From NCBI GenBank assembly GCA_021014325.1, contig CM037475.1:1891001-1955000 (forward strand): a stretch of 64,000 nt of DNA, given 5' to 3'. The translations under genes were made by a program, and so were the position numbers. How positions within the stretch are numbered: the stretch's first letter is position 1; each line of letters opens with the position of its first letter. The stretch comes from Plazaster borealis. Taxonomy: Eukaryota > Echinodermata > Asteroidea > Forcipulatida > Labidiasteridae. Under the pieces are notes generated by a model. That model had not been told where the DNA came from, made no database searches, and saw only the letters and a list, made by a program, of their open reading frames with translations. Shown one piece after another: positions 1-10,640 of the stretch.

Positions 1-122
1 GTTGTGTTTTTATAGTTGAGGGAAAAAAGGTGTTCCAAAAGTCAATTGAGTATTTGGTTTGGATTATTGAATATTGATTTTATTGATTGGGTAGATTACT
101 GACAATTTGTTGTTGACCCTAG

Positions 123-201
123 GTTGGCAACCTGGGTCTTCTCTTCTTCCTACTCTTCTTCATATTTGCTGCCCTCGGTGTGGAACTATTTGGACGTCTT
201 G
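123..201 (+). CDS. T-type (Cav3) calcium channel alpha-1, exon for domain IV S5
   Basis: This exon encodes 26 residues plus one base, including [20 protein letters not shown]. That is the S5 helix of the fourth repeat of a low-voltage-activated calcium channel, which forms part of the pore wall in the plasma membrane. The acceptor AG is at 121-122. The donor is G|GTAAGC after 201, leaving phase 1, which the next exon completes to an Asp codon. Human Cav3 channels have an almost identical S5 followed by a short extracellular turret. Exons for domains I-III and IV S1-S4 lie left of the window. Whether it is the 1G, 1H or 1I type cannot be said, since invertebrates usually have a single Cav3 gene. 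Confidence 0.93.
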
Positions 202-1166
202 GTAAGCGAACTGATCTTTAACTTTATTCCAGCTCAAAGTCATGAATGTAATGATGGATTTTGGATTTTTCCACAATCCACCGCAGGCCACCACCCAAAA
301 ACTATCACCAACAGAGGGCGCTATCTTAAGACAAACCGCTACCACGCATGAACTGCTATCACTTGAAATCAGAAATCGAACAGGAGTATATAGGGCCCTC
401 TGTAGTATGAATTGATCCATTTCGGCAAAAAGCAAAATGCGAAGGTCTTGGAACCAAGACTTGGGCAGTGCCAACCAGTGAGCTCATATAAATTTCATGG
501 ATCTGCTCAAAAACCTACTCGAAATGTCGCACTTTACAAACTTCACAAAAGTTTTGAAAAAGTGGCTGGAGCCGGACTTGAACCTGCCACCTCCAGATTA
601 ATGTGCCGCGCTCTACCAACTGAGCTATCTAACCCTAGGTTGGCAGTCCGCCTATTTTGTCAATATTTTTGTCTGGGGTGCCAGTCAAAAGCCATTTAAT
701 CTGTAACTGCTGTATAGCCAGAGATCACACCCAAGTTTACGATACAACCTTGGAAGCGGCAGGAGAGGGATCACCCTAAGGGGATGCAACTTTTTAATTC
801 AGATATCAAGTAATATACCACAAGGGAAACTGGACTGGGTAAATTTTTAATAATTTTGGTTTGAACAAAGAAAAATTTACTAGAGTGGGACTTGATTGAA
901 CCTGTGACCTCCAGATTAACTTGTGCAATTATTACCTGAACCTTACAAAAGGATACATTAGTTACATGTACATTAATAATTGCAGGAAATCTTTGTTTTG
1001 TAATCACAGAATCAGTGGAAGCACTCCCATGAAATTAAGCATTACACTCCTCTTTAGTTTAAAATCTGTTTTGATCAAACTTTCAAAATTTAGTCCGAGA
1101 GCTTATTTGAATAAATTTACTCCAGTTATTTCAACTGTGTTTCTATGAACATAATTTTGATTTCAG
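202..1166 (+). other. Cav3 intron with a SINE-like insertion
   Basis: This intron lies between the S5 exon and the pore-loop exon. About 565-930 is occupied by a tRNA-like dispersed element (separate entry). Nothing else in it was recognised. Confidence 0.7.
565..930 (-). repeat. tRNA-derived dispersed element (TAGCTCAG family)
   Basis: On the - strand, 568-637 resembles a tRNA: an A box around TAGCTCAGTTGGTAGAGC and a degraded B box around GGTTCAAGTCC. A shared body follows, recognisable by ACTTGGGTGTGATC read in reverse. A second weaker tRNA-like end lies near 880-925. Related copies occur at 3720-4060 and 38890-39200. The sequence is too diverged to be a working tRNA gene. Confidence 0.6.
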
Positions 1167-1288
1167 ACTGCACAACTGACAATCCGTGCCAAGGTCTTGG
1201 AAGACACGCCTCCTTCAAGAACTTCTTCATTGCTTTCCTTACTCTCTTCAGAATAGCAACGGCTGATAACTGGAACGGAATCATGAAG
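1167..1288 (+). CDS. T-type calcium channel alpha-1, domain IV pore-loop exon
   Basis: This exon supplies two bases completing an Asp codon and then 40 codons. They encode the extracellular turret (with a DNPC motif) and the P-loop [18 protein letters not shown]. The Asp in TADNWNG sits where Cav3 channels carry the domain IV aspartate of their EEDD selectivity filter; high-voltage-activated channels have Glu there. That makes this the most diagnostic exon for the T-type assignment. The acceptor is TTTCAG before 1167 and the donor GTAGAA follows 1288. The exon ends in phase 0 and joins the S6 exon. Confidence 0.95.
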
Positions 1289-1724
1289 GTAGAACAGCAC
1301 TCGATCCACAATAATTACGTTACTCTTGCTCAAAATACCCGGTTGTCAGACAAACATTCCACCACTTATGCGATCACTGCATCATCGGCATGCCAAACTG
1401 CACTTGTAGTAACAATCAGTACACGCGAGTAAACATAAAACTTCGACATGTACACGCGCCTGTGTTTGTCTGATATCCGGGTCCTGAGCTTCTATTTTTA
1501 GCATTAGTGTGGAGTGCAATTAGGACATTACCATGTCACAATGCCTTTACCAAGGCCGTAAACGAACATAGTACTGATGATGTCACCAAACGAGGGCGCC
1601 CTCTCATAGAGTCGAAGATTGCCCATTGACTCAACCTGTGCACTACACTTAAATAGTTGTGCGTTTGTGCTGACTTTTTATCATTGTTTTACCTCTATAA
1701 TGACAGCAGAATGACGTCAATGCG

Positions 1725-2152
1725 TGTCGTCGCCGAGCGGATAAGAACGCCAGACTCAAGCTCTGGTGTTTCTGATCAGCAGAGCGTGGGTTCGAATCCC
1801 AGTCATGACACTTGTGTCCTTAAGCAAGACACTTAACCACATGCTTCGTCCTTTGGATGGGACGTTAAGCCGTAGGTCCCGTGTGTTGTGTAATGCATGT
1901 AAAAGAACCAAGTGCACTTATCGTAAAGAGAAGGGGTTCGCCCCGGTGTTCCTGGTTTGATTGGCTGCATATTGCGCCACAGCACCTTGTAAACCATTAC
2001 ATGGTGCTATGCAAAGGAATAGGTCTCATACTTCAACACGTAACTCCACTTACCTTGTAGGAAAAATACTGAGCGCTTTGAGACACCCATAGGGAGTATA
2101 AAGGGCTATATAAGAACTGCATATTATTATTATTATTAACAGTATTATTATT
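1725..2152 (+). repeat. tRNA-Leu-like SINE, full-length copy with (ATT)n tail
   Basis: The head (about 1727-1811) resembles a leucine tRNA: a GCCGAGCGG A-box region, an anticodon-arm segment containing ACTCAAG, and the B box GGTTCGAATCCC. It is followed by a tRNA-unrelated body and a tail ending AGTATAAAGGGCTATATAAG and then ATT repeats. The copy lies in the Cav3 intron before the S6 exon. Other copies are at 61858-62215 (internal deletion) and 4497-4860 (reverse). The tRNA arms are imperfect, so it is not an active tRNA gene. Confidence 0.8.
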
Positions 2153-2157
2153 ATTTA

Positions 2158-2325
2158 TTGACCCATTGCACAACACGCAGTGCACTTACACACTATCCCA
2201 GTGTACGCCATTTTGGGAGACAAAAATGTAACAAAGGCATTGACTCTCAAAATGGTGGAAGTGGTAGACGTGCATTGTGCGGAGGTGCGTTCGGCATTGT
2301 GGAAATGGTTAATTGTTACTAGTGT
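2158..2325. mobile_element. Short MITE-like element with TGACCC ends
   Basis: It starts TGACCCATTGCAC and near its right end has GTGCATTGTGC. The interior carries a CCATTTTGGGAG / CTCAAAATGG inverted pair. Related elements are at 10436-10640, 17365-17475, 20347-20803, 27174-27470, 53190-53400 and about 54478-54950. No transposase is encoded. Confidence 0.5.
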
Positions 2326-2353
2326 TTTAGTATTTTCGTTTGGATTCTTTCAG

Positions 2354-2662
2354 GATACCTTAAGGAGAGACAAATGCAACAACGGCTCAAACTGTACCTA
2401 CAACTGCTGTGCCAGTGGTATCCTGGCCCCAATCTACTTCGTCTGCTTCGTTCTCATGGCTCAGTTTGTCCTCGTTAATGTGGTCGTTGCCGTCTTGATG
2501 AAACACCTTGAAGAATCCCACAAGATGGAGCAGGATGAGGAAGACGACAGAATTGCCCTGGAGGAGGAGTTCCGTCTGGCTGAGAAGGTGGAGGCGGAGA
2601 GACGAGAGGAGGAGGAGGGTCAGCAGAGAGCTGAGGAGCCAGCGAACAGCTCGGATGATAAT
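2354..2662 (+). CDS. T-type calcium channel alpha-1, domain IV S6 and proximal C-terminus exon
   Basis: The exon encodes 103 residues in phase 0 at both ends. It starts DTLRRDKCN, the usual Cav3 continuation after NWNGIMK. A cysteine-bearing loop follows, then the S6 pore helix [19 protein letters not shown] and the hallmark [14 protein letters not shown] at its inner mouth. The rest is a very acidic and basic Glu/Arg-rich stretch likely to be helical and cytosolic. The acceptor is TTTCAG before 2354 and the donor GTGAGT follows 2662. Reading through the donor gives a stop after a few codons, so splicing is required for the tail. Confidence 0.96.
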
Positions 2663-2787
2663 GTGAGTTGAGCATCTTAGATTGGGATGTTGCAGCACTG
2701 CTAACAAAGTCAAATAATGCATCTTGCCTCATCACCTCAATACTAATCTATGGCATGTGTTGTGAAACAGACTTGAGAAATAATGCT

Positions 2788-3115
2788 TTCAAGGGTCTGT
2801 ATACGTTTGGTATATTACTCATAAAATTAATGGCAATAAAAAAGTTACTTGGTAAGAAGTACAGCAGCTTCTGATAGTATAAAGCATTTTGAGAAACATT
2901 TCACTTTGAAGTAATAGAAAAAGATATCAGTTTTTATCAAAACAAAATTGAATCTGAGAAGCGTTCCTGTTAGAAACATTTCTCAGATTGTGTATTCCAA
3001 TTGCAGATTATTCTTCCTGCGTGGACACAACTGCTCCAGATTTTCGGCAATAACTGTATAGGATTGAAACAAACAGTGGGTTCCAATTACCAAACGTATA
3101 CAATCCCTTTAAACA
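2788..3115 (-). mobile_element. MITE family B copy, reverse orientation
   Basis: The left end matches GTATACGTTTGGTA and the right end is ACCAAACGTATACAATCCC followed by TTTAAA. The interior contains the family's hairpin TCTGAGAAGCG...TTTCTCAGAT. Part of the segment present in other copies near the right end is missing here. Confidence 0.7.
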
Positions 3116-3197
3116 AGTCCATTCATGCACCAGGATGCCTTCGACCTTTGCAATGTCACATCCCAGCAAAACCAATTAAATCGCATCCCGCTAGAGT

Positions 3198-3555
3198 TGA
3201 TGTGGCGCAGGCTAGCGCAGTTCAGTAGAGGTGGGGTTGATATGTTGGGTGGCTTGTGCGTAAAGCTCGCCTCTCGCCACTGTAGCCCTGGTTCGATACC
3301 CAACTAGGGCCATTTGTGAGTAGAGTTGTGCGTCGGTCCTCTTCTATGCCACAAGGGTTTTTCTTTGGCCCCCCGGTTTTCCTTCTTCGGGAAGAATCAA
3401 AAACTGTCAATCTCTGGCTAATAAGCTCCGTGGTCATAATGGGTCAATGTGGCTGGCTGCCTACGGTGCCCTTGCCTTGTAGCTGAATCCTTCGCAATTC
3501 AGCTCTCAGCTGCGAGTAAGGATGATTAGCCTCCCAAATTATTATAATATTATTA
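3198..3555 (+). repeat. SINE-like element with B box and A/T-rich tail
   Basis: The B-box-like GGTTCGATACCC lies at about 3291-3302, within a region resembling a tRNA 3' half. A non-tRNA body follows and ends in TTATTATAATATTATTATA. It differs from the other two SINE families in the window. Confidence 0.45.
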
Positions 3556-3719
3556 TATTGTCATGGAGAATATGTTTCAGTCATAGCATTTCTGTAATTG
3601 TTTAGAATTGAGGCATGGCTGAGGAGGGTAGACTTTCCCCTGTGAGGAATAAGCCGCTTGCGAGTTAGACTTGAACTGCTACAATGACTTGTTATTTTAA
3701 TTTGGGGTTGAAAAAAGAA

Positions 3720-4060
3720 AAATAGACTGGAGCGGGATTTGAACCAACGACCACCAAATTAACATGCTGGCGCTCTACCAACTAAGCTATCTAGCCCTAT
3801 GTTGGCCGTCTCCCTATCGTAAACTTGGGTGTGATCCCTGGCTACACGGCAGCATGGCTTCTGACTGGCACCCCCGAATTAAGATATTGACAAAATATGG
3901 AGACCGCCAACATAGGGCTAGATAGCTCAGTTGTCTCAGTTGTTAGAGCGCTGGAGGTCGTTGGTTCAAATCCCGCTCTAGTAAATTCTTCTTTGTTCAA
4001 CCCCAAATTATTTAAAATTTCACCTAGTCAGTTTCCCTTGTGGTTTATTACAGGATTTCA
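3720..4060. repeat. Head-to-head pair of tRNA-like sequences
   Basis: A - strand tRNA-like segment (3727-3802) and a + strand one (3903-3982) face away from a spacer of about 100 bp. CTAGCCCTATGTTGGC on one side pairs with GCCAACATAGGGCTAG on the other. Both have A-box (TAGCTCAG or TAGCTTAG) and B-box (GGTTCAAATCCC) matches. The + copy lacks its anticodon arm. The spacer carries the ACTTGGGTGTGATC body motif of this family. Confidence 0.65.
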
Positions 4061-4496
4061 TTTTGTAGCTTAAATGCCTTGCACAGATTTGACAATTTAA
4101 CCCTGCTTCAATAAGTACTTCAGTGTAAAAGTTGAGTACGTGTACAAGTAGCTCTCATCATTCAATGTTTTTGTTTTTGCGTCTGCATTTAACATCTACT
4201 ACAATCTTTTGACGATTCTTTGACAAAAATCTGTTATTGTCCAAGGAATGTTTGTTAAGTTTAAGTAGTCTGGTTCCAAATCATTTATGGCAGTCTTACC
4301 AAACACCCTTCAGGACATTCCTCCAATTAATCGTCTGTTTGTTTTACTTCACTTTGGTGATGTTAAACATCTGCACAAGTCAGTTGGCTATGGTTATCAA
4401 ACTTACTCACGGATGAAGAAGAAATCCCACCAAAAACCCCAAAGAATCAAAAGTTTGAAAGTAAACCCTGAAATGTTCAAGTTGCCCTTCGCCTAT

Positions 4497-4860
4497 ATTA
4501 TTAGTATTATTATTATTATTTTATTTTTTCTGGTAATAAAACCAAGGATGCCTCATAAGTGATCGACTAAATCACTGTAGCTCGCAAGCCTGAGGAAACT
4601 TGTACACAAGGGTGCTTGCTATGTGAACCAGAAACACCAGGGTTAACCCCTACTCCTCCACGATAAGTGTTCTGGGTTCTTTTATGTGCACTACCAATCC
4701 TAGTATACGGGACCTACGGCTTAATGTCCCATCCGAAGGACAAAGCCTTTATGGTCAAGTATCTTGCTCAGGGACACAAGTGCCATGACCGGGACTCGAA
4801 CCCACACTCTGCTGATCAGACACACCAGAGTTTGAATCCAGTGCACTTCTTGATCGACTA
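4497..4860 (-). repeat. tRNA-Leu-like SINE, reverse copy
   Basis: ATT repeats at 4498-4520 form the tail. The tRNA-like head reads on the - strand with B box GGTTCGAGTCCC. The middle differs from the copy at 1725, sharing TTGCGAGCTACAGTGATTTA-type sequence with a fragment near 14880-14960. Confidence 0.7.
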
Positions 4861-5578
4861 TATAAGAAAACGAACTCAATTTGTTGATGTCAATCGTTAC
4901 ACACATGTGACGTTGACTTGACAACACTAGTAGCTGTTTATAGACAAGTAAGATTTGAAAATTTGTATGAATTTGGAAGTAAGGACCGAATTTGTTTGTT
5001 GGTAACAACCATGTGGATAACATCTCTTGTTTTGTTCTGATACAATTTGACATACATGTGACGTTAAATTGACAAAACTAATAGGTAATTAATGAAACCA
5101 ATAATATGAAATTGATTAAATCCTCTTTAAATATTTATAGGACAGTTGGTTGGTTCAGGAGATTGGCCCTTTGACATTGATAAATTTAAAGGTTGTCATG
5201 GTTTTATTTTCAGATCATTACTAACACATCTACTAACAAGCAATAATATCATAATCCCTGCACTTTAAATTACTTTGTCTATTGTCATTATGGCGGGCTT
5301 AACCTGGATTGCAATCAATTTCATTCCTGGCCCAATTAAGAATGTTCAAAAGAGGGATGAAATATTAATGACCTGGGCCCAAATTGATTATGAAGTTTGT
5401 CAGCGCACAAATTTGCTAAGCACACAGAAGTCTTGCTTACCAGAAACACATTGCCAGCTAAAGTGTCATATAGTTTACATTGTTGTAACTGCATGGTGCC
5501 CCATTATCGTTTTGCTTAGCAAAGAAGTTGGCTAAGTCATATATTTTATGGCCTGTTTTTAGACCTGCAGTTTCATTC

Positions 5579-5950
5579 TTAAAGGCACTGTACACGTTTG
5601 GTAATTACTCAAAATATATTAGCATAAAAACTGACTTGGTAATGAGCAACAGAGAGCTGTTGATAGTATAAAACATCGTGAGAAACGACTCCCTCTGAAG
5701 TAACGTAGTTTCTGAGAAAGAGGTAATTTCTCACTAAAATAATAAACACTTCCTGCAAGAAGTTTTTATTCCAATCTGAAAGCACACAAATTTGTACAAC
5801 AAGGGTGTTTTTTCTTTCATCATTTTCTTGCAACTTCGATGACCAATTGAGCCCAAATTTTCACAGGCATGTTATTTTATGCATATGTTGGGATACACCA
5901 AGTGAGAACACTGGTCTTTGACAATTACCAAATGTGTTCAGTGCCTTTAA
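5579..5950 (+). mobile_element. MITE family A copy (TTAA-flanked)
   Basis: TTAA at 5579-5582 is followed by AGGCACTGTACACGTTTGG. The right end reads ATGTGTTCAGTGCC and then TTTAA (TTAA at 5947-5950). The inverted ends, about 365-bp length and absence of an ORF fit a non-autonomous DNA transposon. TTAA at both borders resembles piggyBac-type targets. Flanking bases beyond TTAA do not match each other. Confidence 0.75.
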
Positions 5951-6056
5951 AGGAATAGGCAACTTTCCAAGAGGAAAAGGGCACTTCCATTAATGTCAAG
6001 ATCATCACAGAGGCAATCGGCCAGTCTGAAATTCCAGACCTTTGTTTTACCCAAAG

Positions 6057-6138
6057 TTGACTCTCATTGTCTGTCATTGACCTCCATTGTCTTTTATTGA
6101 CTCTCGTTATCTTTCATTGACTCTCACTATCTGTCATT
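6057..6138. repeat. Four-copy 20-bp imperfect tandem repeat
   Basis: Units starting TTGACTCTCATTGTCTGTCA recur at 6057, 6077, 6097 and 6117 with a few substitutions each. Confidence 0.8.
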
Positions 6139-6801
6139 CAGCAATTTGTTTCATTCTGTTTGTTATGCTTTTTGTTTCTTTCTGTCTTCGTAGCAATATC
6201 TAGATCTTTCATGCATTGTAGTGCTGCATATTTCGTGCATGCTTCACATTCATTTCAAAGTTTTAACACTTAAGGTTTAGAAAAAAAACACAGTGACACC
6301 ACCTAACTGAAATTATAAATTACTTAATTTTCTAAAACCATAGTAAATAAAACTACATTATATTTTTCTCAAATGTGTTTAACCCCATCATATTTTTGTG
6401 ATATTTAACATGTATATGCTTTTTTGATGATATTTATATGCTTTTAAAATCATGATAAACTGCATAATGCATTCTCACCATGTAACTCCATTCTTGGATG
6501 AACAGAAGTTTAAAAAAAAAAAAAATATTGGAAAGAGTTAAGTTTATTTGGAAACATTTCAAAGAGTTTGAAATAAAGATTCAGAAATTGAACCATTGAA
6601 ACACACTGCATTGTTTTCTTAGTAGGTTTACACAACATTACCCAAGCTCGGCCTTGCTGTGACTACATGACATGGACCAAGCATGGAGCCTTGAGGAACC
6701 TTTTAGGCCCAGCACTGACATATGCCTTTTTTTCTTGTTTGTTCTTTCTTTTTCTCTCCTTCTCTCTTCTATTTTTGCTGTTTGTTGCGTTGTCGCCGTA
6801 G

Positions 6802-6834
6802 GATCCAGAGACACCGTTCACGCCACTGCTTAAG
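6802..6834 (+). CDS. T-type calcium channel alpha-1, 33-nt microexon
   Basis: After a pyrimidine-rich stretch ending GTCGCCGTAG, 33 bases encode DPETPFTPLLK and are followed by the donor GTACCT. It begins and ends in phase 0, so it fits between the S6 exon (ends phase 0) and the next tail exon (starts phase 0) without disturbing frame, and could be skipped freely. Two Ser/Thr-Pro-type sites (ETP, FTP) are visible. The call rests on splice sites, phase and position; homology to other Cav3 tails was not checked. Confidence 0.65.
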
Positions 6835-9485
6835 GTACCTATTGACTCTTGAAGGCCAAGTAAAAAAAAAAATCAATTGGTTCTTTTCTCTCATCAACAA
6901 ATCTGTGATCTCATGACCAACAAATATGAGTTAAGAATGAAAATTGAAGTTTTATGCGGTTGTTTATATCATGCTTCATCAATAATTGTACAAATTTTCT
7001 TCTTATTTTTAGCATAAAAAAAGTTCAGGAAATTTAGCCAGGCAGGGGAGGGATGCTAACCAATTCTTGTTTTTTACATGGCCTAAGGATCACTCTACTT
7101 TAGTTCATCACTATTGGGCCACATTTAAAAAAAAAATTGTTGATTGTCCCCGCCCAACCCTTACAAACCCCGACCCTATTTTTTAAAAAGAATTAAATCA
7201 TAAAAAAGGACTTTTCAATGATCTTTTCTGTCAAATTTGGCACAGTTGGGTTGGAAGATGATTGAAGAAAGGTTATTCATGTTGGCAAAAACAAGAACAA
7301 TCCTTCAAATATTTACTTAGGCTACACTGCCTTTTAGTTTTTTGAAAATGTTTACAGAAATCGTCATCTAGGAGTTGAATGGGTTTAACAAAACTATTAA
7401 AAACATCAAAATCACACAAACCCTCTGTTTTACAGTGATTGTGATGATTTCTTTATAGTTTCTTTCATATTTTGCCATGTCGACAAAACTCAATTAAATT
7501 GTTTGATTTTTTTATTAAACGCCCTCCCACCCCCCCCCCCAATAAAAAGGACGCTCAACAATTTTGTATTTGTTTTATGTGGCCTTATGCGTTGCTGACT
7601 TAATTCACAGTTTTGCACCGTTGTCACACACACATTTTTGTTTATGATTTGTTGCACATCAGTTATTTCATAATTACTGCCAACCAACACATTCACAGAT
7701 GAACTCCTCTGTTTGATTCTGTTCTGTAAGTTCATAGTAAAGGTCTGTAATTTTTTTTTAACAAGAAATGTTCAAACGTTTTAGACACCATTCGTAATTT
7801 TTCCAGTACTAGTCAACATGGCAGGTAAGTTTAACAAAGCCAGTGAAGGTACTTTTCTTAGAATACTCAACCGTCCGTTTGAGCATTACAAAATCTGTTG
7901 GAAGTCTACATTCAGTAAGACGCTGGAATATAGCCTTGAAATTTTGAAAGTTGTCTGCTCCTTGCAAATATCAAGGTTTCTCAAATCATATTCCCATTTC
8001 CATAATTGTAGTGTCAAATCTTTTATTTTAACGTTCTAGGTTTTTACTGTTTTAGGGTTCTTTATTTCAGTCAGACCTAGGAGGCTATAAAACACTCTAT
8101 TCTTCAGCAAGTTCATTTTTCACCGAGGCCATGCTTTGCTTTCATTCCATCATCATCATAACTGTTGTCGAATTCAGCAAAAACTCTATTCTTCTTGAAA
8201 GTTCATAAACCCCTTTGCCTTTTTATAAGTTCCAACATGTACAGATTCAAATCTCTTCCAAGAAATATTGTCCCTTTTGTTTTAAGTCTTCTGTATGTAA
8301 AACGAAACAAGTACAACACGCACCCATACATAGATCAATTTATTGCTATCTATGTGAGGACTTTCCTTTGTCCTCTAACGTAACAGTCTCCGTAGACTAA
8401 CCGTACGCAAAAATGTGAGAACACAAAAACACAAAGGATTCCAATGTGAGGACAGCATTGTTCCTTTTGTGCTCCTTTGTTCTACTGTCCCCACTCTACT
8501 GGTAATACCATGACGTGTCACACGCACGTGCAAACAGCTCTATGTCGCATACACTCTGTAAACATTTTTCTCTTTTTTCTGTACACTTAAGAAAAATCCT
8601 ATTCTTCAACACTGTAAAAAAACAGCGTGGAGGTGTTTAAAGTCCACATAGTGTTTCAATTCCCTACACTGTGGACTTCTTTTGTTCTCAGGTCCACACT
8701 TGTATTTAACACTTATACACACTCAGATTTATCTTTGTTCTCCCAATGTTTGGACTTAAAACGGCAGCAAAGTTGTCAAACCATTTTGATCCCTTTTGTA
8801 TAAGACCTCAGAGTTGACGGTAGACAAGCTCAATTACAATCTTTTTCCAAAGGGTTTCTTTACATTAGGCAGACGTTACGGGCGGGTCTTCACAACATAC
8901 CAAGCCATAGTTTGAGTCCTAGGTGTATTTTCACAACCTGTTTGTGTGTTTTCATTTCACTTCTCCACTTAGCCTCTTCATTCCTCCGACATCGTTGTTA
9001 GTGTACCTTCATCTCAGGATGCTGCCAGGGTAATGGAAGACGTCAGTCTTATGCATGCCCCAAAATATAGGCCTTCCTTTTCTCTTCCATCTTTCAAGCG
9101 GAATTTTTCTGATTGGTTTCATTTCTTACTATCATCAGGACTTTTTTATACTCTTCAAATTTTATCTTTGACTTTGCCTTTTGTGTTGTCTGAGGGTGTG
9201 TTACATCCACTGTCAGTGGAGTGGAACTTTTACGTTTTACAAATACAAATTTGTCGAAGCACTGTGGGTGATGAACCACAGCAGTGACATAGTAAAGGGA
9301 AGGTCTGTTATTAGCTGTTTGATGGAATGACCCAGATATCTGCATGCCCCTAACTCCATTTTCAATCCTGTTGGTCATGTGACATTATGACATCATAGGC
9401 TGTTTCCAAAATAGGAGATTGTTGAGGATGCAAGGTAGTAGTCAGACTTTGCCGGATGAATTCACGCATGCTCAGAATAAGGCAG

Positions 9486-9620
9486 TGTCCAAATCAAGCG
9501 GCTATGGCTATGGCTATGGCTCTTGGCATGCAGCAACAACAGCATAGGACTTTCAGCAATTCAGCCGTAGCCAAAGCCAACAATCCAGACACAGCCTTTA
9601 GTATAAACAGCGGAAAATTA
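9486..9620. mobile_element. Short inverted element (CGTATCCGAATT family)
   Basis: Ends read AGTGTCCAAATCAAGCGGCT and, inverted, AATCCAGACACAGCC. A GGCTAT hexamer is repeated at about 9500-9520. Better-preserved relatives are at 31640-31748 and 52730-52882. Part of another copy flanks 9820-9950. Confidence 0.5.
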
Positions 9621-9637
9621 TAACTGATGCCACAGGG

Positions 9638-9824
9638 GCCCAATTTCATAGAGCTGCTTAAGCAGAAAATATTGCTTAACACTTGTCTGCTAAGCAGAGG
9701 ATAGCAGTCAAAAATTCTACATGTGACATGGTCATTTGGCTAGTAACCTTATTATGGTAAGCATACTTTTGTTGTGCTTAGCTACTTTTTGTGATTAAGC
9801 AGCTCTATGAAATTGGGCCCTGGT
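9638..9824. mobile_element. Fold-back element with GGGCCCAATTTCAT ends
   Basis: GGGCCCAATTTCATAGAGCT at the left is mirrored by AGCTCTATGAAATTGGGCCC at the right, so the arms are nearly perfect inverted repeats. Relatives with varied interiors occur at about 11963-12192, 30360-30484, 44160-44312, 45131-45303, 46157-46350, 46930-47340 and 54264-54480. Confidence 0.8.
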
Positions 9825-10435
9825 GTCTCAGAATCATCCATTTGATGGTTCCGGCTGTTGCTATGGCTAGGTCATTGTTTCTACCTATACCTCAACTTCT
9901 GCAACTAGGTAGCCATAGCCATTGTCGTAGTTACAGTCACAATCACAAAACCATCAGTTACAGAAAACCCTTACTCTACCTAATCAGAAATCGTGTCAAA
10001 CAAAGAAACATCCTTCATTTTTTTACCACTTTTTACACATCTAGCTTTCCTTCTTTTAATATTTATAATTCCCAACATTTCAACATTTATCAACCATACT
10101 TCAATATCCTTTTCAAAGACAATTTGTTTAAATCCGGCATGTGTAAATTAATCAATTTACTTCATGTTTGATACCCTTGTTCCTTGGAGGGGTGCATGAT
10201 TTCCCCCAAATTTTATTGTGCATGGCGATTTGAATTTATTTAGTTATTATAATTTGTGCATTTTAAATAATTGAAACAAAAAAAGGTACGTACATATCCT
10301 TTTTATTCCTCAAGGTTACTTATGAGCTCTCTGGAATCAAGATTGATACATTTCATCTTGAAAAAGAACAATTAAGGATTCTGTTTATTTTCTCCACAAC
10401 AAAATTTAATTCCTTCTCTATGCTATAAGAAAGCT

Positions 10436-10640
10436 GTTGACCCAATACACCTGACGTAATCATCACAATAATCTCGGTTGCGCCATTTTGGGAGTCGATG
10501 TCCCTATGTGTATAATATTGTACAAATTTTAGGCAACGCAGCGTTTACACACTTTCGTGATGACTCCCAAAATGGTAAGCGTGGCACATTCGCCGCGTGA
10601 AATGGCAAGCATGCAGGGGCTCAAAAGATTTCTGGTGTGA
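10436..10640. mobile_element. TGACCC-end MITE-like element
   Basis: Carries the family's CCATTTTGGGAGTCGATG and, inverted, GACTCCCAAAATGG. It matches the elements at 53190-53400 and about 54478-54950 in reverse or direct orientation. Confidence 0.5.

Larger units (their letters stand above)
2663..6801 (+). other. Cav3 intron, about 4.1 kb, repeat-filled
   Basis: This intron separates the S6 exon from the microexon. It holds MITE-B (2788-3115), a SINE (about 3198-3550), a head-to-head tRNA-like pair (3720-4060), a reversed tRNA-Leu SINE (4497-4860), MITE-A (5579-5950) and a short 20-bp tandem repeat (6057-6138). I see no further coding exon. Confidence 0.6.

Noticed and set aside
1727..1811. 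Functional tRNA-Leu gene
   Set aside because: Arms do not pair fully and the sequence continues into a SINE body repeated elsewhere in the window.
2387..2735. Long - strand frames opposite the Cav3 S6 exon
   Set aside because: Shadows of a clearly conserved + strand exon.
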